A DNA stretch of 43,439 bases, taken from Pseudomonas sp. S37. GTDB lineage: Bacteria; Pseudomonadota; Gammaproteobacteria; Pseudomonadales; Pseudomonadaceae. Below, piece after piece: positions 17,772 through 26,906 of this stretch. Positions within the stretch are counted from its first letter, which is position 1. Every line of letters starts with the position of its first letter. The stretch covers positions 1 to 43,439 of the forward strand of contig NZ_JACVZC010000044.1 in assembly GCF_016658545.1 (NCBI RefSeq), written 5' to 3'. The notes under the pieces were generated by a model that was given only the letters and a program-made list of their open reading frames with translations, had not been told where the DNA came from and ran no database searches. A program made the position numbers and the translations under genes.

Positions 17772-18050
17772 ATGATTAATTCGTCACGATATTGACCGCA
17801 ATCCAGCGGACTGTCGGAGAATAAAAACAATGAGCATGCCAATTTGCCTGTCTCCATCCTCCTTGCTTGCGCGTTGCCGTTGCGCATGCTCGAAAGCCCC
17901 TCGCTCATTGTTCTTGCGCCCGAACGACGCCTTAGCGTCGACTCGGCTGCGACCGTCACGTTTTCCCACCTGATCGCGGTCATGCGCACAGCCTGCCGCG
18001 CGATTGCGCCGCGCGCGGGCAAACAACCATCGAGAACAAGAGGCTGAACA
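17772..18050 (+). other. Long untranslated leader of the catabolic operon
   Basis: About 280 bases between the predicted transcription start and the dioxygenase ATG. A small open frame from ATG 17831 (MSMPICLSPSSLLARCRCAC, 47 codons) resembles nothing I know. A hairpin CGACGC-CTTA-GCGTCG lies at 17925-17940. No clear gene is present; it may be a structured leader or leftover sequence. Confidence 0.35.
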
Positions 18051-18995
18051 ATGGGAATTCTCAGAGTGGGCCACGTCGACCTGAAGGTGGGCGACCTGGA
18101 CCAGGCACTGCACCACTATGTCAACATCATCGGCTTGAGCGAGACCTCGCGTGACGCCCATGGGCGCGTTTACCTCAAAGCCTGGGACGAGTGGGATGCC
18201 TATTCGCTGGTGTTGTCGCCAGCCGGTGGGCCGGGCTTGAACCACATCGCCTATAAGGTCGAACACGACAATGATCTGAACGTGCTCGCCGAGAAGATCG
18301 GCAGCCATGGCGTGGAGGTGACCTGGAACGCCGAAGGCTACCTGCATCATTGCGGTCGCTCGATCGGGTTCGACCTGCCCAGCGGCCATCGCATGTACCT
18401 GTACGCGGAGAAGGCGTTCATCGGCAAGGCGGTCGGCACCTTGAACCCCGAGCCTTGGCCCGATGGTCTGCTTGGCGCGGGCGTGCACTGGCTCGATCAC
18501 GTCATGCTCACCTGTCCGGTGGACGAAAGCCGCGGGATCAATACCGTCGTGTCGACGACCGACTTCCTCATGCAAGTGCTGGGTTTCAACCTCGCTGAAC
18601 AGGTGGTCACCGATGACGAAGGCAAGAACCAGTTCGCCACCTGGCTGTTCCGCGGCACCAAGGCCCATGACCTGGCGCTGGGGGCGGGAGGGGGCACGGG
18701 GTTGCACCACATTGCCTTCTATCTGGAGGACTGGAACGCGGTGTTGCGCGGAGCTGACATCCTCGGCAAGCACAAGGTGCCGATGGATGTGACGCCGCAA
18801 CGGCATGCCATCACCCGTGGCCAGACCACGTACTTCTTCGACCCCAGTGGCAATCGTAATGAAATGTTTGCCGGCATGGGTTATTTCGCCCAGCCGGATA
18901 TGCCGACAATAACCTGGCTGGCCAAAGATATATGGCGTGGCATCTTCTTCCATGATGGAACGCCACGTCCGGACTTCCTCGAAAACTATACCTGA
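18051..18995 (+). CDS. Catechol 2,3-dioxygenase (extradiol, DmpB/XylE type)
   Basis: 314 residues, close to the 307 of XylE/DmpB. There are two vicinal-oxygen-chelate domains. Fe(II) ligands are His150 (HWLDH), His219 or His220 (GLHHIAF) and Glu271 (GNRNEMF). Active-site residues equivalent to XylE His199, His246 and Tyr255 are His206, His252 and Tyr261. It cleaves a catechol next to the diol to a 2-hydroxymuconic semialdehyde or its 6-substituted ketone. It is the first gene of the rightward operon. No XylT-type reactivating ferredoxin is present. With only a hydrolytic branch downstream, a 3-substituted catechol is a likely natural substrate (inference). Confidence 0.93.
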   Translation: MGILRVGHVDLKVGDLDQALHHYVNIIGLSETSRDAHGRVYLKAWDEWDAYSLVLSPAGGPGLNHIAYKVEHDNDLNVLAEKIGSHGVEVTWNAEGYLHHCGRSIGFDLPSGHRMYLYAEKAFIGKAVGTLNPEPWPDGLLGAGVHWLDHVMLTCPVDESRGINTVVSTTDFLMQVLGFNLAEQVVTDDEGKNQFATWLFRGTKAHDLALGAGGGTGLHHIAFYLEDWNAVLRGADILGKHKVPMDVTPQRHAITRGQTTYFFDPSGNRNEMFAGMGYFAQPDMPTITWLAKDIWRGIFFHDGTPRPDFLENYT

Positions 18996-19072
18996 GTCGA
19001 ACTTTATCTTTAGAGGTTCCGCAGCCATACGTGGTCGCGGTGGGCAGGCTTTATCTGAAAGTTGGGTGTTTT

Positions 19073-19900
19073 ATGAAACATGAGAACTCTCCCGAACACG
19101 GTTTGGTCATCGATGCCGGTGGCATTGCGACCAATTATCACGATCAGGGCGAAGGTTATCCGACGTTATTCATCCACGGCTCCGGCCCGGGTGTGACCGC
19201 TTGGGCGAATTGGCGCCTGGTATTGCCGGTGCTGGCCACACAGATGCGGGTGATCGCCCCGGATATCGTTGGCTTCGGCTACACCCAGCGTCCAGAGGGC
19301 ATTCGCTATGGGCGCCAGGTCTGGGTCAAGCATTTGCTGGACTTCATCGACGCGCTGGGCCTAGACAAGGTCAACCTGGTTGGCAACTCCTTTGGCGGCG
19401 CCCTTGCACTGGCCATGGCGGTCGATCACCCGGAGCGGGTGAACAAGCTGGTGCTCATGGGCAGCGTGGGCGTCGCGTTTGAACTGACTCCCGGGCTGGA
19501 CGCGGTATGGGGGTATGAACCCTCGATTGCAAGCATGAAGGCATTGCTGGAAGTCTTTGCCTTCAACCATGACCTGGTCAATGATGACCTGGCGCGCATG
19601 CGCTACGAGGCGAGCATTCGCCCCGGCTTCCAGGAGGCGTTCGCCTCGATGTTCCCGGCGCCGCGCCAGGCCGGCATCGACAAGTTGACGGTGCCGGTCG
19701 AACAACTTTCCACGCTTAAGAACCGGACGTTGATTGTGCACGGTCATGAAGACCAGGTTATTCCGGTAGCGAACAGTCATCGCTTGTTCGAGTTGCTGGA
19801 AAACGCCGAACTGCATGTGTTCAGAAAGTGCGGCCACTGGGTACAGATCGAACACGCAGAGCGTTTCGCTTCATTGTTGAAAGAATTCTTGCGCAGCTGA
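19073..19900 (+). CDS. Ring-fission-product hydrolase (DmpD/XylF type)
   Basis: 275 residues from ATG 19073; a GTG at 19031 would add 14 residues. Alpha/beta-hydrolase with oxyanion motif HGSGPGVTAW, nucleophile Ser106 in GNSFGG, Asp227 (HGHEDQVIP) and His255 (CGHWVQIEH). The HGSGPGxxAWANW and GNSFGGALAL motifs are the signature of meta-cleavage product hydrolases. It splits 2-hydroxymuconic semialdehyde or its 6-alkyl analogues to 2-hydroxypenta-2,4-dienoate plus a carboxylic acid. It acts directly after the dioxygenase encoded just upstream. Confidence 0.9.
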   Translation: MKHENSPEHGLVIDAGGIATNYHDQGEGYPTLFIHGSGPGVTAWANWRLVLPVLATQMRVIAPDIVGFGYTQRPEGIRYGRQVWVKHLLDFIDALGLDKVNLVGNSFGGALALAMAVDHPERVNKLVLMGSVGVAFELTPGLDAVWGYEPSIASMKALLEVFAFNHDLVNDDLARMRYEASIRPGFQEAFASMFPAPRQAGIDKLTVPVEQLSTLKNRTLIVHGHEDQVIPVANSHRLFELLENAELHVFRKCGHWVQIEHAERFASLLKEFLRS

Positions 19901-19988
19901 AGCAGGGCCGGCCTGAAATCTTTCCGATTCTCTATCAATACGCGAATGGCGATGTACGCCATCGGCGCCAAGAAGTGCGGAGTTAACC

Positions 19989-21224
19989 ATGAAAATCAGT
20001 TATTTCCAGCAGGTACCCTACCGGTCATTGCCGGATGACTTCGAGTCCAGGTACGAGTCTGTCGTGACCACCCCTTACCACGACCTTGTGACTCCTGAGG
20101 GGATCCGCAGCGCCTTCAAGGACGCGCTGGACGAGATGATGTTCGCCGCCCGTTGCGGCTTCGATGGCATCGCTATCACCGAGCATGGCCAGAGCAGCTA
20201 CGACATGATGCCTAACCCGGACCTCTTCCAGTCCGTGGTGGCCTATATGACCGAGCAGGAAGGCCTGGAGACGGCGATCTACCCGTTGGGTCGATCGCTG
20301 GGCAAGACCCGCGAGCCGCTGCGCGTGGCCGAGGAGCAAGCGATGCTCGACTGCATGTCGGGCGGGCGTCTGATCTGTGGCTTCCCGATTGGCTTGGCCT
20401 ATGACGCCAACTCCAACAATGGCGTGGCGCCGATGGAAACTCGCGAGCGTTTCGACGAGAACCTGGAACTGATTTTGCGGGCCTGGCGTGAGCGCGAGCC
20501 GTTTGCCTTCAACGGCAAGTTTACCAAGCTTAGCAACGTGAACATCTGGCCCCGCCCGCTGCAGACGGCCCCGCATCCGCCGGTGTGGATCACCGCCATC
20601 GGTAACCCGAACACCATGAAATTCATCCTGGAAAACAACTACGGCTTCAACTACTTCGGCTGGTTTGGCCCGAAGGTCACGGGGCGGCGGATCTTCGACC
20701 GCTTCCAGCAGATCGCCGAGGAGCTTGGCAAGGAAGTCAACCCTTACCAGGTCGGCTTCATGCAGATGGTCGCCGTCGCCGAGACCGACGCCGAGGCCGA
20801 ACGTCTGTATGCCCGCCATGCCGAATACTTCTTCCGCAAGTCCCTGGGCGGCATCGGCATGAACCGCCTGGCGCTGCCGGGGGGCATCGATATCCGCGGC
20901 CTAGAGTTCATATACCGCGACCCCAAAGACTTCGGCATCTACGAAAAAATGCGCACCATCACCTTCAAGGAGTTGGTCGAGTGCGGCGCGATCATCTGCG
21001 GCAGCCCGAGCACCGTGCGCGAGCGCATCAAGGAGTTCGCCACCGATTTCAAGATCGGCAACCTGCACGCGATGTTGCAGTTCGGCTCGATGCCCACCGA
21101 ATTGGCCCAGTACAACATCGAACTGTTCGCCAGGGAGGTCAAACCGCACCTGTCCCAACTCTGGAGCGACCAAGGTTACCAGCATCACTGGTGGCCTGAG
21201 CGTCTCGGTGGCAAGCCGGCCTGA
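19989..21224 (+). CDS. Luciferase-like (LLM class) flavin-dependent monooxygenase
   Basis: 411 residues, bacterial-luciferase TIM-barrel family. Visible marks are the opening 'MKISYFQQVPYRSLP', the ITEHGQSSYDMMPNP segment with the conserved His near residue 65, GRSLGKTREPLRVAEEQAML, the LDCMSGGRLICGFPIG strand and VWITAIGNPNTMKF. These enzymes use reduced FMN from a separate reductase, here most likely the protein at 17044-17532. They hydroxylate substrates or perform Baeyer-Villiger insertions. It sits between two hydrolases in a meta-cleavage operon that otherwise has no oxygenase to make the catechol, so it is probably the entry enzyme. Luciferase-like enzymes are rare in that role. The substrate is unknown. 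Confidence 0.87.
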   Translation: MKISYFQQVPYRSLPDDFESRYESVVTTPYHDLVTPEGIRSAFKDALDEMMFAARCGFDGIAITEHGQSSYDMMPNPDLFQSVVAYMTEQEGLETAIYPLGRSLGKTREPLRVAEEQAMLDCMSGGRLICGFPIGLAYDANSNNGVAPMETRERFDENLELILRAWREREPFAFNGKFTKLSNVNIWPRPLQTAPHPPVWITAIGNPNTMKFILENNYGFNYFGWFGPKVTGRRIFDRFQQIAEELGKEVNPYQVGFMQMVAVAETDAEAERLYARHAEYFFRKSLGGIGMNRLALPGGIDIRGLEFIYRDPKDFGIYEKMRTITFKELVECGAIICGSPSTVRERIKEFATDFKIGNLHAMLQFGSMPTELAQYNIELFAREVKPHLSQLWSDQGYQHHWWPERLGGKPA

Positions 21225-21253
21225 ACATCCCCCCAGTCTTTGGAGTCACTGCA

Positions 21254-22060
21254 ATGAACTCAACTCAATACCTTCAAGTAAAGGCCTGGGACGGTAAGGT
21301 CACGGTGCGTGTGCGGGTGGCCGGCCACGGCCCCGCATTGGTCTACCTGCACTCGGCAGCCGGCCCGTTCTGGGACGATTTCCTCGATCACCTGGCCGAG
21401 CAATATACCGTCTATGCGCCGGAGTTTCCCGGCACCACGCCGGACGATCCTTATGCCGTGAAGCAGCTCGACGACCTGCAGGACGTGGTGCTGCTGTACC
21501 AGGAGGTAATCAGCAAACTGCAGTTGGAGCGCCCGGTGCTGGTGGGGCAGAGCTTTGGCGGCATGCTGGCGGCGGAACTCGCAAGTGTTTTCCCGCAATT
21601 GCCGTCGCGACTGGTCATCCTCAATGCCATCGGCCTGTGGCGTGACGACGCGCCAATCGCCAATTGGAATGAGGTGCCCGCGCCCGACATGCCGGCGCTG
21701 CTGTTCCATGACCCGGCCATTGAGGTGGCGCGCAAGATGTTCGAGCTGCCACAGGACCCCGAGGAACGGGTCAAGGCCATGGCGGCGGGTGTCTGGGCGC
21801 TGGGCTGTACCGGCAAGTTCGTCTGGCCGATTGCCGACCGAGGCCTGAACAAGCGCCTGCATCGCATCGCGGTGCCGACCCTGATCGTCTGGGGTGAGCA
21901 CGACCGCCTGGTACCGGCAGTGTACGCCGATGAATTCGCCACGCGCATCACTGGCAGCCACGTGCGGATGATCGCCAAAGCAGGGCACATCCCGCAGATG
22001 GAAAACCTCGAAGCCACCCTCGGCGCAACCTTGGACTTCCTGGGCGAGCAGGCGCAGTAG
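21254..22060 (+). CDS. Alpha/beta hydrolase, second of the cluster
   Basis: 268 residues. Nucleophile Ser100 in GQSFGG, Asp217 (WGEHDRLVP) and His245 (AGHIPQMEN) complete a catalytic triad. The oxyanion strand is YLHSAAGPFWDDF, unlike the HGSGPG of the ring-fission hydrolase, so it is not a duplicate of it. It begins 30 bases after the luciferase-like monooxygenase gene, and such pairs often work consecutively. A reasonable guess is hydrolysis of the ester made by a Baeyer-Villiger reaction, or activation of an ester substrate. Direct evidence is only family membership and position. Confidence 0.82.
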   Translation: MNSTQYLQVKAWDGKVTVRVRVAGHGPALVYLHSAAGPFWDDFLDHLAEQYTVYAPEFPGTTPDDPYAVKQLDDLQDVVLLYQEVISKLQLERPVLVGQSFGGMLAAELASVFPQLPSRLVILNAIGLWRDDAPIANWNEVPAPDMPALLFHDPAIEVARKMFELPQDPEERVKAMAAGVWALGCTGKFVWPIADRGLNKRLHRIAVPTLIVWGEHDRLVPAVYADEFATRITGSHVRMIAKAGHIPQMENLEATLGATLDFLGEQAQ

Positions 22061-22137
22061 CGCAACGTCGGTAGGGGGCTATGAGCCCCCGATCCGCCAA
22101 TAGCCCTTTCAACCGCCTGTTTTGACGAGAGTTCATC

Positions 22138-22932
22138 ATGACGCCAACAGACCACACCGTAGAACGCCTCGCGCACGCCCTGCGCGAAGCCGAGCGGCAG
22201 GGCGAAGCCATCGCCCCGCTGCGCGAGCAGATTGGCGAAAACAACGCCGAAGCCGCTTATGCCATCCAACGCTTGAACGTGGCCCATGCCCTGGCCAAGG
22301 GGCGCCGCCTAGTCGGTCGCAAGATCGGCTTGACCAACCCCAAGGTGCAGGCCCAGCTAGGGGTCGACCAGCCAGACTTCGGCTGCCTGTTCGCCGACAT
22401 GGCCTACGGCGACAACGAGACCGTGCCATTCAGCCGCGTACTGCAGCCGAAGATCGAGGCCGAGATCGCCCTGATACTCGAACGCGACCTGCCCAACGCC
22501 GACACCACCTTCGCCGATGTGCTCGATGCCACCGGTTGGGTCGTACCGGCCCTAGAAATCGTCGGCAGCCGCATCGCCGACTGGCGCATTCGCTTCGCCG
22601 ACACCGTGGCCGACAACGCGTCCAGCGGTTGCTTCGTGCTCGGCGGGCCGGCTCGTCGCCTTGATGGCCTCGACCTGCGCGGCGCGGCCATGCGCATGAC
22701 CCGCGACGATGAGCTGGTGTCCAGCGGCAGCGGTGCCGAATGCCTGGGCCATCCGCTCAATGCCGCGGTATGGCTGGCACGCACCATGGCCCGCCTGGGC
22801 GACCCGCTGAAGGCCGGCGACATCATCCTCACCGGTGCCCTCGGGCCGATGGTGGCGGTGGCGGCCGGTGACCGTTTCGAGGCCGAGATCGACGGCCTGG
22901 GCCGGGTTGGCGTGACCTTCAGCAGCGACTAA
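22138..22932 (+). CDS. 2-oxopent-4-enoate (2-hydroxypentadienoate) hydratase
   Basis: 264 residues, the usual length of MhpD/DmpE/XylJ. Family marks include [40 protein letters not shown] and the metal-binding [15 protein letters not shown]. It adds water to 2-hydroxypenta-2,4-dienoate to give 4-hydroxy-2-oxovalerate, using a divalent metal. It is followed 17 bases later by the acetaldehyde dehydrogenase gene. Confident at family level; the optical or chain-length preference is not visible. Confidence 0.92.
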   Translation: MTPTDHTVERLAHALREAERQGEAIAPLREQIGENNAEAAYAIQRLNVAHALAKGRRLVGRKIGLTNPKVQAQLGVDQPDFGCLFADMAYGDNETVPFSRVLQPKIEAEIALILERDLPNADTTFADVLDATGWVVPALEIVGSRIADWRIRFADTVADNASSGCFVLGGPARRLDGLDLRGAAMRMTRDDELVSSGSGAECLGHPLNAAVWLARTMARLGDPLKAGDIILTGALGPMVAVAAGDRFEAEIDGLGRVGVTFSSD

Positions 22933-22949
22933 TCGCAGAGAGACTTTTC

Positions 22950-23882
22950 ATGAGCACTAAACGCAAAGTTGCCATCATCGGTTCCGGCAACATCGGCACC
23001 GACCTGATGATCAAGATCATGCGCCACGGCCGGCACCTGGAAATGGCGGCCCTGGTCGGCATCGACCCCAACTCCGACGGCCTGGCCCGCGCCGCACGCC
23101 TGGGCGTGGCCACCACCCACGAGGGGGTAGAAGGCCTGACCCGCCTGCCGGTGTTCCAGGATATCGATTTCGTCTTCGACGCCACCAGCGCCGGCGCCCA
23201 CGTCAAGAACGACGCCTTCCTGCGCCGGCACAAGCCAGGCCTGCGCCTGATCGACCTGACCCCGGCGGCCATCGGCCCGTACTGTGTGCCAGTGGTCAAC
23301 CTGGAGCAGCACCTGGGCCAGCTCAACGTCAACATGGTCACCTGCGGCGGCCAGGCCACCATCCCCATGGTCGCCGCGGTATCGCGCGTGATCAAGGTGC
23401 ACTACGCCGAGATCGTAGCCTCGATCGCCAGCAAGTCGGCGGGCCCCGGTACCCGCGCCAACATCGACGAATTCACCGAGACCACTGCCAAGGCCATCGA
23501 AGTGATCGGCGGTGCGAGCAAGGGCAAGGCGATCATCGTCATGAACCCCGCCGAACCGCCGCTGATGATGCGCGACACGGTGTACGTGCTGAGCGAGCCG
23601 GCTGACCAGGCCCAAGTCGCGGCGAGCATCGAGGAAATGGCCGCCGCCGTGCAGGCCTATGTGCCGGGCTATCGCCTCAAGCAGCAGGTGCAGTTCGAGG
23701 AGGTGCGCGACTTGAAGCTGCCGGGGCAGGGGACCTTCACCGGCCTGAAGACCTCGGTGTTCCTCGAAGTCGAAGGCGCCGCCCATTACCTGCCGGCCTA
23801 CGCCGGCAATCTCGACATCATGACCTCCGCCGCGCTGGCCACCGCCGAGCGCATGGCGCAGGCGATGGGAGTTTTGGCATGA
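22950..23882 (+). CDS. Acetaldehyde dehydrogenase (acylating), DmpF/MhpF type
   Basis: 310 residues. NAD-binding GSGNIG at residues 11-16 and catalytic Cys132 in [11 protein letters not shown], at the same number as in DmpF. It converts acetaldehyde to acetyl-CoA with NAD and CoA. It forms a channelled complex with the aldolase whose ATG overlaps its stop codon (ATGA at 23879-23882). Complete and conserved; no odd features. Confidence 0.95.
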   Translation: MSTKRKVAIIGSGNIGTDLMIKIMRHGRHLEMAALVGIDPNSDGLARAARLGVATTHEGVEGLTRLPVFQDIDFVFDATSAGAHVKNDAFLRRHKPGLRLIDLTPAAIGPYCVPVVNLEQHLGQLNVNMVTCGGQATIPMVAAVSRVIKVHYAEIVASIASKSAGPGTRANIDEFTETTAKAIEVIGGASKGKAIIVMNPAEPPLMMRDTVYVLSEPADQAQVAASIEEMAAAVQAYVPGYRLKQQVQFEEVRDLKLPGQGTFTGLKTSVFLEVEGAAHYLPAYAGNLDIMTSAALATAERMAQAMGVLA

Positions 23883-24898
23883 GCAAGAAACTGTATATCT
23901 CCGACGTGACGCTGCGCGACGGCATGCATGCCATTCGCCACCAGTACTCCCTCGACGACGTGCGCGCCATCGCCACGGCGTTGGACCATGCCAAGGTCGA
24001 CTCCATCGAAGTGGCCCATGGCGACGGCCTGCAAGGCTCGTCGTTCAACTACGGCTTCGGCGCCCACACCGACCTTGAGTGGATCGAGGCGGCGGCCGAT
24101 GTGGTGCGCCACGCCAAGATCGCCACGCTGCTGCTTCCAGGCATCGGCACCTTGCATGACCTCAAGGCCGCCTATGACGCCGGCGCACGAGTGGTCCGGG
24201 TGGCGACCCACTGCACAGAGGCCGATGTGTCCAAGCAGCATATCGAGTACGCCCGCAGCCTCGGCATGGACACCGTCGGCTTCCTGATGATGAGCCACAT
24301 GCAGACCCCTGAGGGCCTGGCTGGCCAGGCCAAGCTCATGGAGAGCTACGGCGCCACCTGCATCTATGTGGTGGACTCTGGTGGCGCGATGAACATGGCA
24401 GATATCCGCGCGCGGTTCAGGGCGGTGAAAGCCGTGCTCAAGCCCGATACCGAAACCGGCATCCACGCCCATCACAACCTCAGCCTCGGCGTGGCCAACT
24501 CCATCGCCGCAGTTGAGGAAGGCTGCGACCGTATCGATGCTTCCCTGGCCGGCATGGGCGCCGGTGCCGGCAATGCGCCGCTGGAGGTGTTCATCGCCGC
24601 CGCCGACAAGCTCGGTTGGAACCACGGCACCGATCTCTATGCACTGCTCGATGCCGCCGACGACCTGGTACGGCCGCTGCAGGACCGGCCCGTGCGAGTC
24701 GATCGCGAGACCCTGGGCCTGGGCTACGCCGGGGTCTATTCCAGCTTCCTGCGCCATACCGAAATCGCCGCGGCCAAGTATGGCCTCAAGACCCTCGACA
24801 TCCTGGTGGAGCTGGGGCGCCGGCGCATGGTCGGCGGCCAGGAGGACATGATCGTGGATGTGGCGCTCGATCTGTTGCGGGCGCGGCAGGCGGGCTGA
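23879..24898 (+). CDS. 4-hydroxy-2-oxovalerate aldolase, DmpG/MhpE type
   Basis: 339 residues. HMG-CoA-lyase-like TIM barrel: [16 protein letters not shown] carries the catalytic Arg-Asp and His near residues 13-21, and [13 protein letters not shown] carries the two metal-binding histidines. It cleaves 4-hydroxy-2-oxovalerate to pyruvate and acetaldehyde and passes the latter to the dehydrogenase encoded just upstream. This step closes the pathway to central metabolism. Confidence 0.95.
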   Translation: MSKKLYISDVTLRDGMHAIRHQYSLDDVRAIATALDHAKVDSIEVAHGDGLQGSSFNYGFGAHTDLEWIEAAADVVRHAKIATLLLPGIGTLHDLKAAYDAGARVVRVATHCTEADVSKQHIEYARSLGMDTVGFLMMSHMQTPEGLAGQAKLMESYGATCIYVVDSGGAMNMADIRARFRAVKAVLKPDTETGIHAHHNLSLGVANSIAAVEEGCDRIDASLAGMGAGAGNAPLEVFIAAADKLGWNHGTDLYALLDAADDLVRPLQDRPVRVDRETLGLGYAGVYSSFLRHTEIAAAKYGLKTLDILVELGRRRMVGGQEDMIVDVALDLLRARQAG

Positions 24899-24976
24899 CC
24901 CGCTGCGGTTCGAACCCAATGGCCTGCCGGGCTGCTGGCCTGGCAGGTCCAACCCATGGTTGCTGGAGCATTCAAC

Positions 24977-25717
24977 ATGAACACTCATACTGGCCGTGTG
25001 GCGATCATCACCGGTGCCGCAAAGGGCATTGGTCGCACTCTTGCCGTCAGCTTCGCGCAACGCGGTGCCGACCTGGCACTGCTGGACCTGGACGACTGCG
25101 CGCAGACCCACACCGAGGTCGAGGCTTTGGGCGTCAAGGCCATCCGGATCGCCTGCAACGTGGCGGACGAGGCAGACTGGGAGAAGGCGCGCGATGCCGT
25201 GGAGCAGGCGTTCGGGCGGGCCGATATCCTGGTCAACAATGCCGGCATCTATCCATTCGCGCTGCTCGAGGAGCTGAGCGTCGAGACCTACAACCGTGTG
25301 CTTTCCGTGAACCTGGTAGGACCATTCCTGGGCGCGCGCACCTTCGTGCCGTTGATGGAAAAGGCCGGATGGGGGCGTATCGTCAACATCTCCTCCGACT
25401 CGATCGGCACCAACTTGCCTGGCCTGAGCCACTACATGGCGAGCAAGATGGGTGTCATCGGGCTGACCCGCGGCCTGGCCAATGAGCTCGGTGAGAAGGG
25501 CATCACGGTCAATGCCGTCGCCCCGGCAATCACCCGTACCCCTGGGACCAGCTCCGTGCCGGAAGAGGTGACCCGCGCGGTCTGGAACCAGCAGGCAATT
25601 CGACGCTTTGCCGAGCCGCAGGACATTGTCGGGCCGATCCTGTTCCTGACCTCGGAGGATGCGAGCTTCGTTACGGGGCAGACGCTGGTGGTGGATGGGG
25701 GGATGTGGAAGCTATGA
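24977..25717 (+). CDS. Short-chain dehydrogenase, resembles 1-phenylethanol dehydrogenase
   Basis: 246 residues from ATG 24977; GGAG eight bases upstream decides this start. Classical SDR: cofactor motif TGAAKGIG (12-19), Asp37/Asp39 at the end of the second strand favouring NAD, NNAG (87-90), and the catalytic set Asn112, Ser140, Tyr153 and Lys157. From memory, the pattern ADILVNNAGIYPF, the WGRIVN strand and the ending DASFVTGQTLVVDGGM are close to (S)-1-phenylethanol dehydrogenase of denitrifying aromatic degraders. A role in oxidising an aryl alcohol to a ketone before the monooxygenase step is possible; a diol dehydrogenase is the alternative. Confidence 0.82.
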   Translation: MNTHTGRVAIITGAAKGIGRTLAVSFAQRGADLALLDLDDCAQTHTEVEALGVKAIRIACNVADEADWEKARDAVEQAFGRADILVNNAGIYPFALLEELSVETYNRVLSVNLVGPFLGARTFVPLMEKAGWGRIVNISSDSIGTNLPGLSHYMASKMGVIGLTRGLANELGEKGITVNAVAPAITRTPGTSSVPEEVTRAVWNQQAIRRFAEPQDIVGPILFLTSEDASFVTGQTLVVDGGMWKL

Positions 25718-25893
25718 GCACGATCAGAGCTGGGCACATGACCAGGGACGAGGACGTGCTCCATGTTTCGCTGCACCACCAGGCCAACCCCTTCGAGGCG
25801 CTCTCCGCCCGTCGCTGTGGCCTGCACAAGGCTCGGCATGCCCTTGGACTGGTGACCTCGGGACAGGCGGGGAAAGTCGTCATGCGACCGTAA
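25714..25893 (+). pseudogene. Probable C-terminal remnant of a zinc-type alcohol dehydrogenase
   Basis: A 59-codon frame whose ATG overlaps the SDR stop (ATGA). Only the last part, ARHALGLVTSGQAGKVVMRP, is recognisable. It matches the helix-plus-strand end of medium-chain dehydrogenases (A-x-x-L-x-x-G-x-x-G-K-V-V-x-x-P). The catalytic and cofactor domains are missing. It may be a relic of a second dehydrogenase of the operon. Weak support because the match is short. Confidence 0.4.
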
Positions 25894-25993
25894 GCGTCGA
25901 ATCAAGAACACCAACCTCTTTTCGGTAACCGACCTGGTGGGCTGCACGGCCCGCCACGGTTTCGGCCTGCCTATTGAAAGACAGGATTTGATA

Positions 25994-26893
25994 ATGAATA
26001 ACAAGAAACAAGTCCGGACCATCGCCATCGCCAGCACCCTGGCCGCCGCGATGTTGCCTTTGTGTGCGACTGCCGGTGGCCACTACACGCCGGGTGTCGA
26101 AGGCCTGCAAGCGGCCAGTGCGCCGCCCCCCGGGCTCTACTACCTTGCCTATGTGGTGAACTACGACATCGACAGCTTCCGTGCCCCTGGCAGCAACGAC
26201 GACTTGCCAGGCCACAATCGGGGCAATGTCACCGCAGTGGCGAACCGGCTTATCTGGGTCACCGACAAGAAAGTGCTCGGCGCCGACTTCGCCGTGGAGA
26301 CGATGGTTCCTGTCGCGCACACCTCACTCAATCTGAACGCTGCGGGAGTATCCGACTCGCGCACCGGCATCGGTGATATTTACGCCGGCGTGGCGCTGAT
26401 CTGGCATGGGCAGCAGTGGGATGCGGCGGCGGTCGGCGGCTTGTGGTTCGACAACGGCAGCACCAGCGACCCCGCGTCGCCTGGCAAGGGCTTCAAGACC
26501 ACCATGCTTTCAGGTGGCGCGACCTACTACTTCGATAGCGCCAAGACGATCACCGCTTCGGCGCTGATGCGTTTCGAGCGCAATGGCGAGGACGATTCGG
26601 GATTCCGGCCGGGCAATGAAGTGACGCTCGAATGGGGAGTGGGCAAGAACCTGGGCACCTTTCAGACAGGGGTGGTGGGTTACAGCCAATGGCAGGCATC
26701 GGACGACAAGGGCTATGGCGCGAGTAACAACCGCTCATCACGCCACGCGATCGGCCTGGAACTCGATTATCCGGTCCCCGGCACAGGCGTTCTGCTCAAA
26801 GGTGCGGCTTACAAGGAGGTCAGCGTGTCGGCTGGCAGTGCCGCCGCGGCGAAGGGCTCGGTGTTGCGCTTTACGCTCGTGAAGGCCTTCTGA
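25994..26893 (+). CDS. Outer-membrane protein, phenol meta-pathway (SphA-like) family
   Basis: 299 residues from ATG 25994. Residues 1-27 are a signal peptide ending ATA. The rest is rich in alternating beta strands with Gly and aromatic residues and ends in FTLVKAF, an outer-membrane terminal strand. The GGHYTPGVEGLQAASAPPPG start and GIGDIYAGVALIWHG motif match the 'MetA-pathway of phenol degradation' transport-like family found in many aromatic-catabolism operons. Likely role: uptake of the aromatic substrate across the outer membrane. Last gene of the operon, convergent with the IclR gene. Confidence 0.82.
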   Translation: MNNKKQVRTIAIASTLAAAMLPLCATAGGHYTPGVEGLQAASAPPPGLYYLAYVVNYDIDSFRAPGSNDDLPGHNRGNVTAVANRLIWVTDKKVLGADFAVETMVPVAHTSLNLNAAGVSDSRTGIGDIYAGVALIWHGQQWDAAAVGGLWFDNGSTSDPASPGKGFKTTMLSGGATYYFDSAKTITASALMRFERNGEDDSGFRPGNEVTLEWGVGKNLGTFQTGVVGYSQWQASDDKGYGASNNRSSRHAIGLELDYPVPGTGVLLKGAAYKEVSVSAGSAAAAKGSVLRFTLVKAF

Positions 26894-26906
26894 ATCACAC
26901 CGCCCA

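Noticed and set aside
17784..19028. 414-codon minus-strand frame in the catabolic promoter and dioxygenase region
   Set aside because: Antisense to the catechol dioxygenase, whose catalytic residues are complete on the plus strand.
23798..25432. 544-codon minus-strand frame
   Set aside because: Shadow of the aldolase and SDR genes; His/Gln/Gly-rich and without family motifs.
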